Shown piece after piece: positions 22,890-34,943 of a stretch of 64,000 bases of DNA. Numbering within the stretch: position 1 is the first letter of the stretch; the number at the start of each line of letters is the position of its first letter. The notes beneath the pieces were generated by a model that saw nothing but the letters and a program-made list of their open reading frames with translations, did not search any database and had not been told where the DNA came from. A program made the translations under genes and the position numbers. The DNA is from Rhodamnia argentea (lineage: Eukaryota > Streptophyta > Magnoliopsida > Myrtales > Myrtaceae), in assembly GCF_020921035.1 (NCBI RefSeq), contig NC_063152.1:30999903-31063902 (forward strand). The letters are read 5' to 3'.

Positions 22890-25800
22890 ATGAGCACCGG
22901 CGAGCTGCTCGACATCGAGCCCTTGGAGCTGAAGTTTCCGTGTACGTTTTTGGGATTTCTACCATCCTATTCCCGATCTGGGCTCTTCGCGATTCTGTCG
23001 TTTGTGTTTTTGAGGTTTTCTTTTTTATTTAAATTGTCCTTGTTTTGTTTTGCGGTTTGATTAGTTGAGCTGAAGAAGCAGATCTCGTGTTCTCTTCAGC
23101 TGTCCAACAAAACCGACAACTATGTCGCTTTCAAGGTACATATGCTCTGATCCCTTCTCGTAAATTTTCAATTTTTTCTGTGAATCTTTGATATTTGTTT
23201 GGTAACACCTCAGGAGACGAATTTATTTAACCGTGATGCTGTGAAACAGCATGGGAGCGTGAGATTTGGCTGTCGAAGTCGAATTTTGTTTTGCCCCGTT
23301 TAATGGATTTCATAGGTGAAATAATAGGGAGAATGCAGATGGGATGGTTATTTGGATTTCTGTGGCTTTATTTGCCATGTTTGAATGTTAAGATCTTCGT
23401 GTTTAGGTGAAAACGACCAATCCGAAGAAATACTGTGTTCGCCCAAACACGGGGATTGTCTTGCCTCGGTCCACATGTGATATAATAGGTACTTGGAACT
23501 ATCATTTCGTGGCCAAGTTTATTTGCTGTTGCGGATTCTCCCTTTTGTGTTGCCCTTTGCTCGGATTTGCGAGGTGGGTTGATTGTTGTATGTCACCGTG
23601 TTTCTTTTTGAAACGTGTTTTCGTGTAGTTACTATGCAAGCTCAAAAGGAGGCTCCTCCTGACATGCAATGCAAAGATAAATTTCTTCTACAGAGTGTGA
23701 AGGTAAATGATGGCATAGCTGCGAAGGATATTACTGCTGAAATGGTAAGTTCATTGTAGCATTTGTATTAGTTTATTTTCAGTTCCCTATGTTCATGATC
23801 AAGGTGCTAAAATTATGGATTGGGGTTTGCTTTAGTTCAATAAGGAGTTGGGCAATGTGGTTGAAGAATGCAAATTGCGGGTGGTTTACGTTGCACCTCC
23901 TCAACCACCTTCTCCCGTTCCAGAAGGGTCAGAAGAAGGTTCTTCACCAAGGGGTTCTGTGTCTGACAATGGCAACATCAACGGTTCTGAGGTGGCTTCT
24001 GTAAATATTGAATAGTTACCTTATCTGTTTAGGCTGCTGAAGTTTTTGCACCCAGAATAAGTAAATGATTGGAGTATGATGTTATCCTTGGTGACTACAG
24101 GTTACAAGATCTTTTGACGAGCCTCAAGATAAATCTGTTGAGGTAAATTGTTCCTCTGTGTTATGCTATGAGCACTGAATATGTAAACTTGCAAGCGTGC
24201 CCATATTTTGTCTGGAATTAGTTATGGTTGTATATTGCTGTTGATGTTAATTGGCTCGATAAAGCATCTAGTTTTGGTGGATATACATAATTGATATATC
24301 ACATTTCGAGTTGTCACCCACTTTTTTTATTCTGTTAATTTTCACTTGAGATGAGGTTAAGCTACTTTTTTATTATCTGTGGAGACTATCAGTGTTTCTA
24401 GTGGAGTTTCAGGAGTTTGCTTTGAAATTGCGTGTGAGATTTAATATATTCGGATCTTTGCTCCTCCATTTCCTAATGGCTTCCCGAGGCATCACTTCGC
24501 AGACCTTACCATGGAGATCACTGTTCCCATCCTTGTCCGTTTATCAAACTCTAGGGGCTGATCTTCCTTTTTCCTCACTATCTTGTTCCATTCTAATTCG
24601 TGTTTATGTTCTAGTCTCAATTCAATAGTACAAGACATGCTCTGAGGAGAATTTATCACGGCACTTTGTAAAACACATTGCAAAAAGCAATTTGAATTAC
24701 AGCTTTTGTTCATAAATGTCAAATGACATATTTTGTAAGCACGAACTTTTCCAGACAAATTTTGCTGAAATGACATGATGTTCGTTCGTTGAGTGTGTCA
24801 TTCTCTTTGTTTCATACTTGTAGCCAAGGCAAATTAACTGGGGAGAAGTAATATTACTTGTAATGCAACAACGACCGATACACTAACCTGTCTATCTTTT
24901 TATAGGTAACTTGTACATATGATGATAATGCTGCTATTGGATGGGAGACATTGGTTTATTTCTTTCGTGTTAAGGAGGCAAAGCATGCCATAATGTTACC
25001 AATCTTCCAGAAATTTCTAAAGGAATAAGCATGATAGCAGTTCATAGTTTGGATGAAGAGCGAAAGATCTCTCTCTGCATAAATAGATAAGATGGAAGAC
25101 TAACAAAGAAATTATGTTTTCCCCCTAGTTCTAACATACGTACATTGTCTGTGTGTTGATTTAGTCTGCAAAAGAGATAGGAAGAGTTTTGCAGAATGAT
25201 ATAGGGCTGTGTCTGTATCTTGATTCCTTTCTTTTCATAGTGGTGATTGGATTGCGGGAAGTCTGACATTTTGATCCATTGCCAGGCGAGAGCCCTCATA
25301 AAAAAGTTGACAGAGGAGAAGAATAATGCTATTCAGCAAAGTAACAAGCTTCGTCAAGAAATGGTGAGTTACTTCATTTGGGACTCTGCAATTTGCTTCA
25401 CTTTGCCAAGTGGTTGTTTGGGTTGATGTCGTATATCATCAGTGATGGTTACCATTCCAAAGTTCCCCCTGCTCAAGCACAGCTAAACATTGAAGAAAGA
25501 GAAAATAGGACATTTACCAAAAGAGCATTAGCCACTATTACGAATCTGAATCTCTTGCTCACACATGTGAACACCCGTGGTTGAATACAAGTACACTTTA
25601 CATGCGGCGAATCTGTGTGCTTAGTTTGGTGGTTATTGTGGAATCCCAGTGACCACGATAGAAGTTAACATGTTTGGCAGCGCAGTCTTCTTTGATAGGT
25701 GCTTCAGGGCTCTTTAGGCTGCACCTCTCTGTTAAGCATATACTTTTTCATAGCTCCTTCTATAGCGATTAGCGAGATCACTCATAAGGCTAGACAGCCT

Positions 25801-26234
25801 CCACTTCATTTTCCTGCTGTCTATATCTTTTGTTATGATCCACTGTCTTGGCCTGTTGTGATTTATGCCCCTGAAGGGAAATTGTCTTTGTTTTCTAATC
25901 CAGAAAGGGAAATAGCCTTGCATCTGCTGTTTTAGGACATTCATACGAATGTGGGATGTGACTTTGCATATTCTTCTTGTAAGTTGAGGGGACTAAGATA
26001 CATGCCTAAAAGATAAAACTCTGAAACTTTCCTGTCATCGCATTAAGTTATCTGGCCTTCTTCCTGTCCCCTTAAACATCATCCTTTACTTACTTTTTCT
26101 TCGTTATCTTTGTTTTTGGGCAGGAGCTGCTAAGGCGGGAGGGCAGCAGGAACCAAGGCGGCATCTCGTTTATGATTGTTGTTATTATTGGTTTGCTCGG
26201 CATCATCTTGGGGTACTTCATGAAGAAGACTTAA
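22890..26234 (+). CDS. VAP27: VAP27-type VAMP-associated protein (MSP domain, ER tail anchor)
   Basis: Eight exons, 238 residues: 22890-22941, 23065-23135, 23407-23488, 23629-23744, 23836-24000, 24101-24142, 25286-25363 and 26124-26234 (TAA). All are GT-AG and in frame. The start MSTGELLDIEPLELKFPFEL leads into a complete MSP domain of about 125 residues, with the hallmark block KVKTTNPKKYCVRPNTGIVL that contacts FFAT-motif ligands. Next come a Pro/Ser linker (PPQPPSPVPEGSEEG), a coiled coil (ALIKKLTEEKNNAIQQSNKL) and a C-terminal membrane anchor (ISFMIVVIIGLLGIILGYFM) ending KKT. Family knowledge: VAP27 proteins sit in the ER, including ER-plasma membrane contact sites, and recruit FFAT-bearing partners. 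For exon 5 I chose the donor at 24001 (GTAAAT) over an in-phase GT at 23992, because it keeps the EVAS residues. Intron 6 is about 1.1 kb. An AATAAA lies at 26607-26612. Confidence 0.95.
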
Positions 26235-26606
26235 TGAGTACCCGATTAAATTCTCCCAATATTTTCTCTCCTGGTGTTCCTCTTTGTTTCCAATCTTCAG
26301 GGAAGCGATGGTGAAAGGAAACAAAACAATGGACAAGGGAGGGTTTTACTGCTCTTCTGTTCTGTTTTTTCCCCTGTTGTGAAGTTAACCAATTGAATTC
26401 AGGTGGGTTCATGGATCTGTAGCTGCCGGAACCCGGGATCGGTATTTAGCGAGTTCTTTTTCGCTGTCAATGCATTCTTTTTTGCTGTAACTCGAAGAGG
26501 ATAATGATTCATCAGTCTGTCTGTTTGTCACTTTTCTTTTGCTTCTTCTTTTGGTGGTTAGAACTTTTCGGAGGTAGCTGTGAAATGTCCTGACTAGTAA
26601 CTGTTA

Positions 26607-26612
26607 AATAAA
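26607..26612 (+). terminator. Poly(A) signal candidate of VAP27
   Basis: AATAAA about 370 bases beyond the stop codon, after T-rich sequence. Confidence 0.4.
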
Positions 26613-26889
26613 TCTATCCTTTCTTCATACTCTGCCCGAGTCTGGATTGCCCTTATATTCATGTTGGGAGCAATCAGATCTGCTCATCCAATTAAAACGC
26701 AGGCAGAGAAGTGAAGCTCGGCACCATGTGAGTGGTTTGCTCTTGGGCTACGAGGCTTCAAGCTAATGCCATGGCTCATGGTGCTGGTTTGGTGATTTTT
26801 TCGGACTCTGCCGACTGAATTCCAGAGTCTGTTGAACGTCACAGATGATTCTGGAAAGAGGACCATCTACGTAAAACCATCGGCCTAAT

Positions 26890-27490
26890 TTCCTAAAAAA
26901 CTCTCAACTTTAGGTCTAAATGTCCCAAAAAAAATTTTCTCGAAAAAAATCTCAAATTTTAGGTAGTGTCTCAAATTTATCCTGATTTTTTTTTTGTCTA
27001 AAAAAAAATTTCAAATTTTAGGTACAATCTTACATTTACCTTGAATTTTATTGTCTTAAAAAATCTCAAAATTTCAATATATTCTTGAATATATCTTGTG
27101 ATCTAGTTTCAACTTGACGTGGATTTTCACGACGATAAGAAAAACCCACATTAGCAAAGTAATGGGTCTATAGATACGGATCGAGGTGGCATTTTCACCT
27201 TAATAAAAAAATTTCTCCAAAATGAAACCGTTTTATGAAAATTAAGGACAACTACCGGCGATTTTTGTATAGAGGGCTAGTGGAGTAGATTTGAGATTAG
27301 AGTAAAAATTAATGATTTTTTTTTTTTAGACAAAAAAAGTTCAAGATAGATTTGGTACTGTAACTAAAATTTAGGATTTTTCTAAGACAAAAAAAAGTTT
27401 GAAAATTTTTTGAGACTAAATTGGAGACAAAAAAAAAAAGGTTCAGGATAGATTTGAACTTGACCTAAAGTTGCGATTTTTTTAATGGAA
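26890..27490. mobile_element. Fold-back element between VAP27 and the sHSP gene
   Basis: The left arm (about 26893-27080) has three tandem units of the type 'aaatctcaaattttaggta' followed by 'tttatcctgattttttt'. The right arm (about 27290-27490) has matching units inverted ('gttcaagatagatttggtac', 'aaaatttaggatttttct'). The centre is about 200 bases of unrelated DNA. Same architecture as the elements at 12969, 21790 and 46855; wording of the unit differs slightly. Confidence 0.65.
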
Positions 27491-27698
27491 TTTGGCCGAA
27501 AACCACCAAGATTTTAGACCCATTTTCATCTTACGGGGTAAAAAGCGAATTCACGGTAGAAAATAATTGAGAAATTCTTATATTTATTTAATATCGCCAA
27601 TATTTCGGGGAAATAAAGTAGAGAGAGAGAAAAGATTTTTTTTTTTTTTTTAGGGTCAAAAGTGAGAAAAGAGTTCGACGGCATCTTCTGCTCAGTCT

Positions 27699-27708
27699 CG
27701 AAGTTTCT
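27699..27708 (+). promoter_or_regulatory. Heat-shock element candidate upstream of the sHSP gene
   Basis: 'cgaagtttct' is a perfect nGAAnnTTCn core, about 115 bases before the ATG at 27822. Heat-shock factors bind arrays of such cores. I see one clear core with only partial extension on the left, so support is moderate. Confidence 0.4.
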
Positions 27709-27821
27709 ACACCTCTCTGCATTTACGTGGATCACCTCGATTCGCTTTCACGTACGTCTTCTACATAAAGCAGAACCACCGCACGAAAACCAACCCCAAC
27801 GATCATCGAATTTGTGCAGCC

Positions 27822-28718
27822 ATGGCGTCCCGGCTCGCTCTCAGGAGAGCTCTTGCCTCGGCTATCTCCGGCAACAAGCTCGCAAGCCCGGTCCGGTCGG
27901 CTTCGGTGGCTCCGTTTATGACGGGGACACGCTCCTTCAACACCGGCATTCAGGTGACCAGAGCCGACGAAGGGAGCGAAGCCGTCGACGTCGACCGGAC
28001 CCCTGACCGCTCTGTCTCTCGCCGCCGTGATCGCTCTCTCGCTCCTTTCTCTGGTTCTAAATTGACCCTCTTCTCTCTCGCTGGCTTTCGTTTCATTTTG
28101 GTACTTTCTTGCATTACTTAATCGGGATTCCTTCTTTGGTGCTCTCACTCTGTTTCCTGACGTAGTTGCTTCAGGAGGAGAGTTCAAATTTTTCTTAATC
28201 GTCAGGAATCTAGTGTTCTAGTATCCACGTGTCATGTTAAACTATGTTTGCCCATCAGCAAAACTTGCTAATTGATTTCTACTGATGAACGGCTCAATCA
28301 TGGTGATTCAGATTTCTTCGACCCCTTCGCTCCGACGAGGAGCTTGAGCCAAGTCCTGAACCTCATGGACCAGCTAATGGAGGACCCTCTCCAGGCATTC
28401 CGCGGCGGGTCCAGGAGAGGGTGGGAGGTGAAGGAGGACGACAAGGCCCTTCAACTCCGGATCGACATGCCCGGGCTTAGCAAGGGCGACGTGAAGGTGG
28501 TGGTGGAGCAGAACACCCTGATCATCAGGGGAGAAGGCGGGGACCCGGAAGCGGGCGAGGAGGGCCGCCGGAGGTACTCCGGCAGGATCGACCTTCCCCC
28601 GAACGTGTACAAGCTGGACGAGATAAAGGCGGAGATGAGGAATGGAGTGCTGAAGATTGTGGTGCCCAAAGCGCAGGAAGGAGAGAGGAAGGACGTGTTG
28701 GAGGTTCCGGTGGCGTAA
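27822..28718 (+). CDS. HSP23.6: Mitochondrial small heat-shock protein (HSP20 family)
   Basis: Two exons, 212 residues: 27822-28053 and 28312-28718, joined within a Asp codon (g|at) to give LAPFSDFFDPFAPTRSLSQV. The N-terminus (MASRLALRRALASAISG ... GTRSFNT) is Arg/Ser/Ala-rich without acidic residues, typical of a mitochondrial presequence. Next comes the conserved LSQVLNLMDQLMEDPL motif of organellar sHSPs. The alpha-crystallin domain runs from WEVKEDDKALQLRIDMPGL to MRNGVLKIVVPK, including the NGVLKI signature, and the protein ends DVLEVPVA. Mitochondrial sHSPs have a conserved single intron at this place. Family role: ATP-independent chaperone that holds unfolding matrix proteins during heat stress. 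A heat-shock element core lies about 115 bases upstream. Exon 2 is strongly GC-rich compared with the surroundings. Confidence 0.95.
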
Positions 28719-29227
28719 GAAGAGAGCAAGTGTATGTTTGTGCGTGTGTGCATAGGTTTGAATGTAACCCAACTTTGTGTTCTAGTTTAAGAATAATGAA
28801 GACTGCGAGCAAATATTAGATTGCGAACAGAGCAAGCATCCATTGACAAACCAGTTTACCCTTTGCCCAGATCGAACAACATCTTGTTCTCCGCATCTTC
28901 TGACCGATCGGCGGTTCCTGCGTAACCATTCCGCAGAATCCCATGAAGCACATCTCTCAAAGGTCTCGCCTTTACATATTTGCAGCTCGAAGATTGAACT
29001 CAGAAATTGCGTATATCCACTCAAATTTCAATTGAAGCTTGTACAGAATCAATCTGTAACACTCTGACGCCACTCATCTGTTTGAATTCAGGACCCATCC
29101 GCAATCGCATACTATGGGGAATCGACAAAATCAATGTTATCCTAAAGAACACCAAAAATGAAAAAAAAAAAAAAGGGGTGAGGAAAACCCGCAAATCCTT
29201 GAACGGCAATCTCTCGGTAACGCGATC

Positions 29228-29404
29228 CTAATCGTCGTCGTCGTCTCTCTTCTTGGGCTTCCGGTAAGTCTCTTCGATGTGCTTCGCGATCAGAAGACCG
29301 GTGCCCGTGAGCTTCTTGATGTTGGGCACGTTGTAGTTCTGAGCCACGTAGACGCCGAAGGCCGTCCCTGCTAAGAACGAGAAGCAGCTCCTGATCAGTC
29401 CCAT
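29228..29404 (-). CDS. 58-residue DUF4535-type small protein (STMP1-like)
   Basis: Intronless minus-strand frame of 59 codons (ATG at 29404-29402, TAG at 29230-29228). Sequence features: MGLIRSCFSFLAGTAFGVYV (a short hydrophobic, Gly-rich N-terminal segment that could be a membrane anchor), then AQNYNVPNIKKLTGTG, then KHIEETYRKPKKRDDDDD (basic then acidic tail). This order matches the plant DUF4535 small proteins related to animal short transmembrane mitochondrial protein 1. The animal protein is mitochondrial; the plant function is not established. Size is normal for the family. It is convergent with the sHSP gene, whose stop is 510 bases away. The GC-rich block at 29405-29560 is probably its promoter and leader. 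Confidence 0.85.
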   Translation of the reverse strand: MGLIRSCFSFLAGTAFGVYVAQNYNVPNIKKLTGTGLLIAKHIEETYRKPKKRDDDDD

Positions 29405-32131
29405 CTTCGCAGCTCGCAGATCTCGCGACTACGAAACCGAACGCTTCTCTATCGCTTCGCCGATGGGCGAAAGGCGGTGCGAGCTGCCGGTGCGGCGGAG
29501 GAGCCGGCGGGCGCTGCGCTGGTGGTGGATGCGGCGGCGGCGTCGTCCGATCAGACGGAGAGCGATTCGGAGGGGGTTTTTATGGTGGGTTGCGACTTGC
29601 TGCCCACGGGGTTCTCTGCGTTCGACCTGACCCGTTTCCCAAGGGAAGCGCCCTCATTGGTTTGTTCCATGGACCGCTCGGGGCTCGGGCCGGGCTCAAC
29701 GAGAATTTTGCGGGCCTAATGATCGGGCTCGAAAATGGTGTTGCTTTATTTGAAATTTCGGGTATAGATCCTAAAATCATTATCAAGTAACATGGACAAC
29801 GACACGTGGTACAACACGTAGATAAGTTATTTTCAAAAGACCGGAGAATTCTAACACATTGAGACACGTTGTGTATTATACTTATATTTTTATGTAAAAA
29901 ATGAGCGGTGAGTTTCTTCTTCTTCTTTTTCTATTAAGGATTCATGATTGCATTTTTTTTTTTGTGATGGTTGTGTTTATTAATTTTGGAATGGTTGGAT
30001 ATATGATTTAAGTATATATATATATTGATAAATTTACATTTAAACATTTCATTTATTGAAAATGCTTAAAATTGATAATGTGCGTGTGGAAATGGCTTGT
30101 CGGGATGCTGGACTCACACATTGCTGGCGTGTCCGGAGCGCCGACCACGTGTTGATAGCATATCGGAGAGTGTCGGACACGATACGGAGGTGCCCGAAGA
30201 GTGTCGGTGCTTCTTAGATCATACCGAATACTTCCCTCGAAGTCTCGATCAATTTCAATCGATGATAGATCTTTGCATAAAGATGATTATATGCAAATTC
30301 ATGTTAAACAATGTGAGATTCTTTCGGGACACGACCATCCGATTTGCTGTTTACAAAAAATGACGCGACAACTGATTTTGTTGGGGAATTTACTCGATCA
30401 TTCCCGAACCTATTATAAGGATGCGAATTCATTTCTAAACTTTTTGACTTTATCGGCCTAGTTCTAGACATTTGCATGAAATTTCAATGTAGTTATTTTG
30501 TCAATTCTCAATGGAAAATCCCGACGTGGCGTTTCGGTCATCGCCAACCTTTCTAGGTGGCATCCCGCCATTCATTTGATAGGTCTAGGGATAGGCTGGA
30601 CAATTGGCCACATCTCCCTTAAGTTCAACACGACCACGCACGAGACACTGTCGCATTGTCCATAGATATACGAGCTGACATGACCCAAGCATGCAAGAAA
30701 CACTATAGTGGTCACAAAATGAAATGTTGGAGGAACATAAATCTCTTTCGCTAAGATGCGCAATGAGGAAATAGACATGCATAATTCAGAAAAATACGTC
30801 TGCCAAAATGAAAAAAAATTCCTCATTTGGCTTTACTTAAGTCAAATAGAGAAAAGAGGAAATCATCATCACTCGGGGCTACAGCAGATGTTTGCGCACA
30901 TCCTTACAGTGCTTACTCATATGTTCGCGACGTTGTCTATAAGACGAGCGTATCAAGATGTATTTCCACACTAGCTTCATCTGCAGAGATTTTAGTATTG
31001 TTTTATCTTCGCTACAACAAGTCAATCGCAGTTATTATCGTTTAAGGTGCGCGTGCGAGGATGTTAGGCAAAAGAGTCCTACATTGGAGATGGAGCGTCA
31101 TGTGGAGCAGTGAATTTATGGTAGTTGGCCTTGGCCATAACTTGCCGGCTCAATCTTAGGAGTGGAAGGATGAATCCGATAGGAGATATTGACGAGCTCT
31201 TATTTGAGCTTTCTCTTGGTGGCAAGTGGCAACACTCTCTATATGTATCTATATATTCAAGGAATCTAGAATGTGACTCTCTAATCGAGATGTCACATGG
31301 TGTTTCCCGGCATCCTGTCGAACTCGGTAGGGCCTGAAGGGCACATGTTGTCCCTTGCCGGCATCTGTCACAACTTGGCTTGGCTTAGGTGAAGATTTGA
31401 GTTGAAATGGTGGTGATGCAAAAGGATACCCGAATTAAGGTTGAATAGATTTCGATACAATTGCGGGGTGTTAAAACGTAAATCCCATGTCGAGGATGCG
31501 GGGTGTAACGGGGGACAATTGTGATAGAGATAGAAAGAGAGAGAGAGAGAGAGAGATATGTGGGCTCTCTTTGGACGGGCTTCACGTTTTGAATTTTCCA
31601 TTTTGGTAGTTACAAATTCTTGTGACCAAACGAGGCGGGCCGGCTGGCCGGCCAATTATTTCGAAAGCTCCATCAAGATTTAACAACGGTAGTGGCTAGC
31701 CAAATAGCGACGGTTGCTCTCCTGTCGCAGCTGCGGGGGTAGTTGATGGCCGTCGCTAGAAGTTATTTTTCTTCGATAGAGTCTGCGGGAGCACGAGGGA
31801 AGACGTAGACCGACTCGCCGGACGGAATCCTGTCTTGTGATGTTTCTTGTCGGAGCAAATATTGGTCAACATAAATCCCGTCGGGTCAAGGTAATTAACT
31901 ACAGATGGAAGATGCTAGCCCGACAACTCGATAGTACCATCAGATTCTTCTGACCACACGATCTCCCAATCTATGAGTGTTTTATACAACACACGCGATG
32001 ATAATGCGTGGATCTACTATTAAGATTGTACCGTCCATGACAATACGGTCTGTAAAATATTTCCATGTAATTAAGGATGTACAACGTGGGGGGCCCAGCA
32101 CTGATGAGATGGCGAGGGCACATGGAGGTCT

Positions 32132-32148
32132 GCCACGTGGCATGCATG
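32132..32148. promoter_or_regulatory. G-box palindrome abutting an RY motif
   Basis: gccacgtggc (a perfect ten-base G-box palindrome) runs directly into catgcatg (the RY/Sph element). In seed-storage promoters, bZIP factors bind the first and ABI3/FUS3-type B3 factors the second. Another cacgtg lies near 32254. No gene is recognised within 3 kb, so function is uncertain. Confidence 0.4.
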
Positions 32149-32643
32149 GACATATGCCGATGATGGTGGTGGTGGCGCATTTCGTAGAGGAAGAGAGCGC
32201 CAATGGCGGTCTGGCCATGCGACTGTGTCTCCTCCTTCCATTCGTTCGGAGGCCCCACGTGTTCCCCTTGTTCTGCTACAATTTCCTTTTGCAATCATCT
32301 TTCATTCACCCACGCACATATGTGCAGCATCAGAATAGGATTTAGGTGTCTCGATATCGATTCTTTCACGTTGCATGTCATCAATAGGGTTTTGGCGCCA
32401 ATGGCATTCATAATCGGATCTCTTACGATGAACAATTCGAGCAGAGAAATTCCGTTCACGATAGATCAAATCGGTCGTGCCCCGTGTTCTTTTTTTTTTT
32501 TTTTCTTGTTGTGATTAAGAGTTGATGACTCAACCATTTTTTTTGTCTTTAAGAGATGTGTATCTTCAGTTCACCTAAGTATCTCTTGAGTTCATGTGCC
32601 TCTTTAGTTCATGCCCATTCAACTCTATACATGTAAATGAAGT

Positions 32644-32646
<3 letters not shown>

Positions 32647-32733
<87 letters not shown>
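32647..32733. repeat. Long (GA)n microsatellite
   Basis: About 87 bases of uninterrupted GA, followed by short gagt and gt units. Likely to be length-variable. GA arrays also bind GAGA-type factors in plants, but nothing here shows that use. Confidence 0.97.
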
Positions 32734-32736
<3 letters not shown>

Positions 32737-33952
32737 GTGAGTGTGTGTAGAAAAGGAGAATATATAACACCTTTATTCACCTTATTTTTCTCTTAGTGTG
32801 CCGGTTTCGGGAAGTGTTCGACTGAATCCTATTTGCAAATTGCTAATTTAAACATGTTCAAAGTATTGAATTTCGAGAGGCATAGTTGTTGAGTTTGCAA
32901 AGTACCATTTGTTGGCGGGAACTTATCGCTTTAAGAAGATTCAGTAATTCATACCACACCTCCTATTTAATTTTTTTTTTACGATCCATTCAAGTTTTTT
33001 CTTGCATGATGCAAGGCAAGGTCGAATGATTGTGGCGGCCGACCAATGCAACTTGTGGCGATAGTCCAAGGAGGCTCTCCACTCGCGTCTCTGCCTCATC
33101 ACACCTAGCGAATGGACTCTCGTGCTCAAAGCATTTCCTCGTTTTCGAGACTACATCTCCTCTCGAAGATGGACTGTCCCGAGTCGAGACCCAGCACAAA
33201 GTGGGGCAATAATCTGTTCACTCAGTCCGGTAACCGCCGTTTGTCAGAGTTAGTCCGTTATCGCTTTCTCATAGCTAGTACTTCTGGTTGGTTCATTCAC
33301 TGGTTACAACAAACAGTATAATAATACGCTAAATCCTGTTATCGGAAATCCAATTGGAAATCCTTTAACCTACATGTCGGAATGACATTCGCTCATGGTC
33401 GTGTAAAAGAACAAAACTCTCAAAATGGTTCGGGCCTTTCTACATCCATACTCATTCACTTACTAATGTTTTGTACTTTTAACAACTTTATCTCTCGACC
33501 AAAAAAATGGAAGAAGGGGCGGCACGTAAAAGCCATATCGAGCCATGCAAGTAATAAATTCCGGCACCGGGATAGTGTGTCGAACCACGTGGGTAGGCCC
33601 TGAGACAAAGTACTATCTTTCTTAATATTCCACCACATGATGCCATGTCTCCCTCCGAAAGCTTTGTCCCACTTTGAGCTAGCTGAGGATTTTCCATCCA
33701 TAGCCCTAATTTTAACAGCCTGCCTGCAGATTTTCGGCCGGAAAATGAACAAAAAATGGAAAAGGTCTGAAAGAACATCGATAGATTCGTGCCCAAATGT
33801 CCTATGTTCATATGTTTGTTAAGTCAGTCTCAATTTATTCGTGTAACCATATAACGACTACGTGTATATGGACATTCTTCATCAAGAAACCTCATCATGG
33901 GATGAAGGGGAGTAATTAAACTACAAGTTTTTATTCCTCGTGTCTTATGAAA

Positions 33953-34290
33953 GGGGAGAATTGTCCAAAAAGTTCTAAACCTATTGCACAATACCCAATT
34001 CGGTCCTAAACCATTTAATTTTACAAATAGAGTAAGAAAAAAAAATAGAGAAATATTAAAAAAAAAATTATGAAAATACTATTATAAATTGTCCACGTCA
34101 ACGTCGGCCATGCCATATAAGACAGCCGAAGTCTATGTTAGCAATTTCTGGCTAAAATTGGCTGAATAGACTTAATTGGCAAAGTGTGAAAATATTGATG
34201 ACTCAATTGACAAAATTGAATGGTTTATGATTGAATATGCAAAAAAGCAACATGTGTAAGACTTTTTTTTTTTTGGTTGCAATTTCCCCC
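33953..34290. mobile_element. MITE-like inverted-repeat element
   Basis: The left end 'ggggagaattgtccaaaaag' pairs imperfectly with the right end (about 34258-34290, 'aagactttttttttttgg' then 'ttgcaatttcccc'). The left 'caattcggtcctaaaccat' pairs with the right 'tgaatggtttatgattgaat'. It has about 340 bases and no coding potential. A related left end occurs at about 12255 ('gggagaagtacccaaaaaag'). Confidence 0.6.
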
Positions 34291-34492
34291 ATGCGAGTAC
34301 ATATATAAAATGAAAATTATGTGCTAAACCTATATCATTCTTTCACTCATGTTTGATATGCTATGCTATAATGCATACACACACTGAACTTTCTTTCATG
34401 AGATACGGGGTTCGTAGAGGTCTCGAACAAGCTAAAAACTTATGTTTTCTTCGGTTAGGATGCACGTGTGAGTTGTGTTAAAGAAATTCCAT

Positions 34493-34943
34493 TGTTAAAT
34501 ATGTCTTGAATTTATGTACCCGGTCCAGTTCATCTCCCGATCCGACATATTTTTGTGCGGCCCAAAAGTGGAGAAAAAATTGAGATTTAGTTTGTGACGC
34601 GGAGAGTTGTGCCGATAGGCCCAATCTGGAGCAAGTGAATAAATCTTTATTGCGGTACGAATAGATTTGTATGGGGGTTCGGGGGCAATGCCCTCGAGAA
34701 AAATTCTTTGGGCCTCTATTTATACTGCGGCTATGGTTTCTTTTCTATTGGTATTGAGGATTTTCCTTATGTAAGAGACTAGTGAGCCGTGTGCTTTAGT
34801 TCGATCGAAAAGATCGATTTACGTAATCTGTACTCTCTTTGATTATAGTGAAATCTTGTTTGCCTCGCTCGTGGATGTAGATCACCTCGATCAAACCACA
34901 TAAATTCTTGTGTTACGTGTTCGCTTTCGCATTTGTTACAACA
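34493..34943 (+). mobile_element. Solo LTR of a retrotransposon
   Basis: A 451-base block begins TGTTAAATATG and ends TTGTTACAACA, the TG...CA / TGTT...AACA pattern of LTR termini. It is flanked by identical five-base direct duplications, tccat at 34488-34492 and 34944-34948. There is no interior or partner LTR, so it is a solo LTR left by recombination. The exact target duplication suggests a moderately recent insertion. A diverged, broken relative in opposite orientation lies at about 59700-60066. The family is probably Copia-like, judged only from LTR size and style. Confidence 0.85.
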
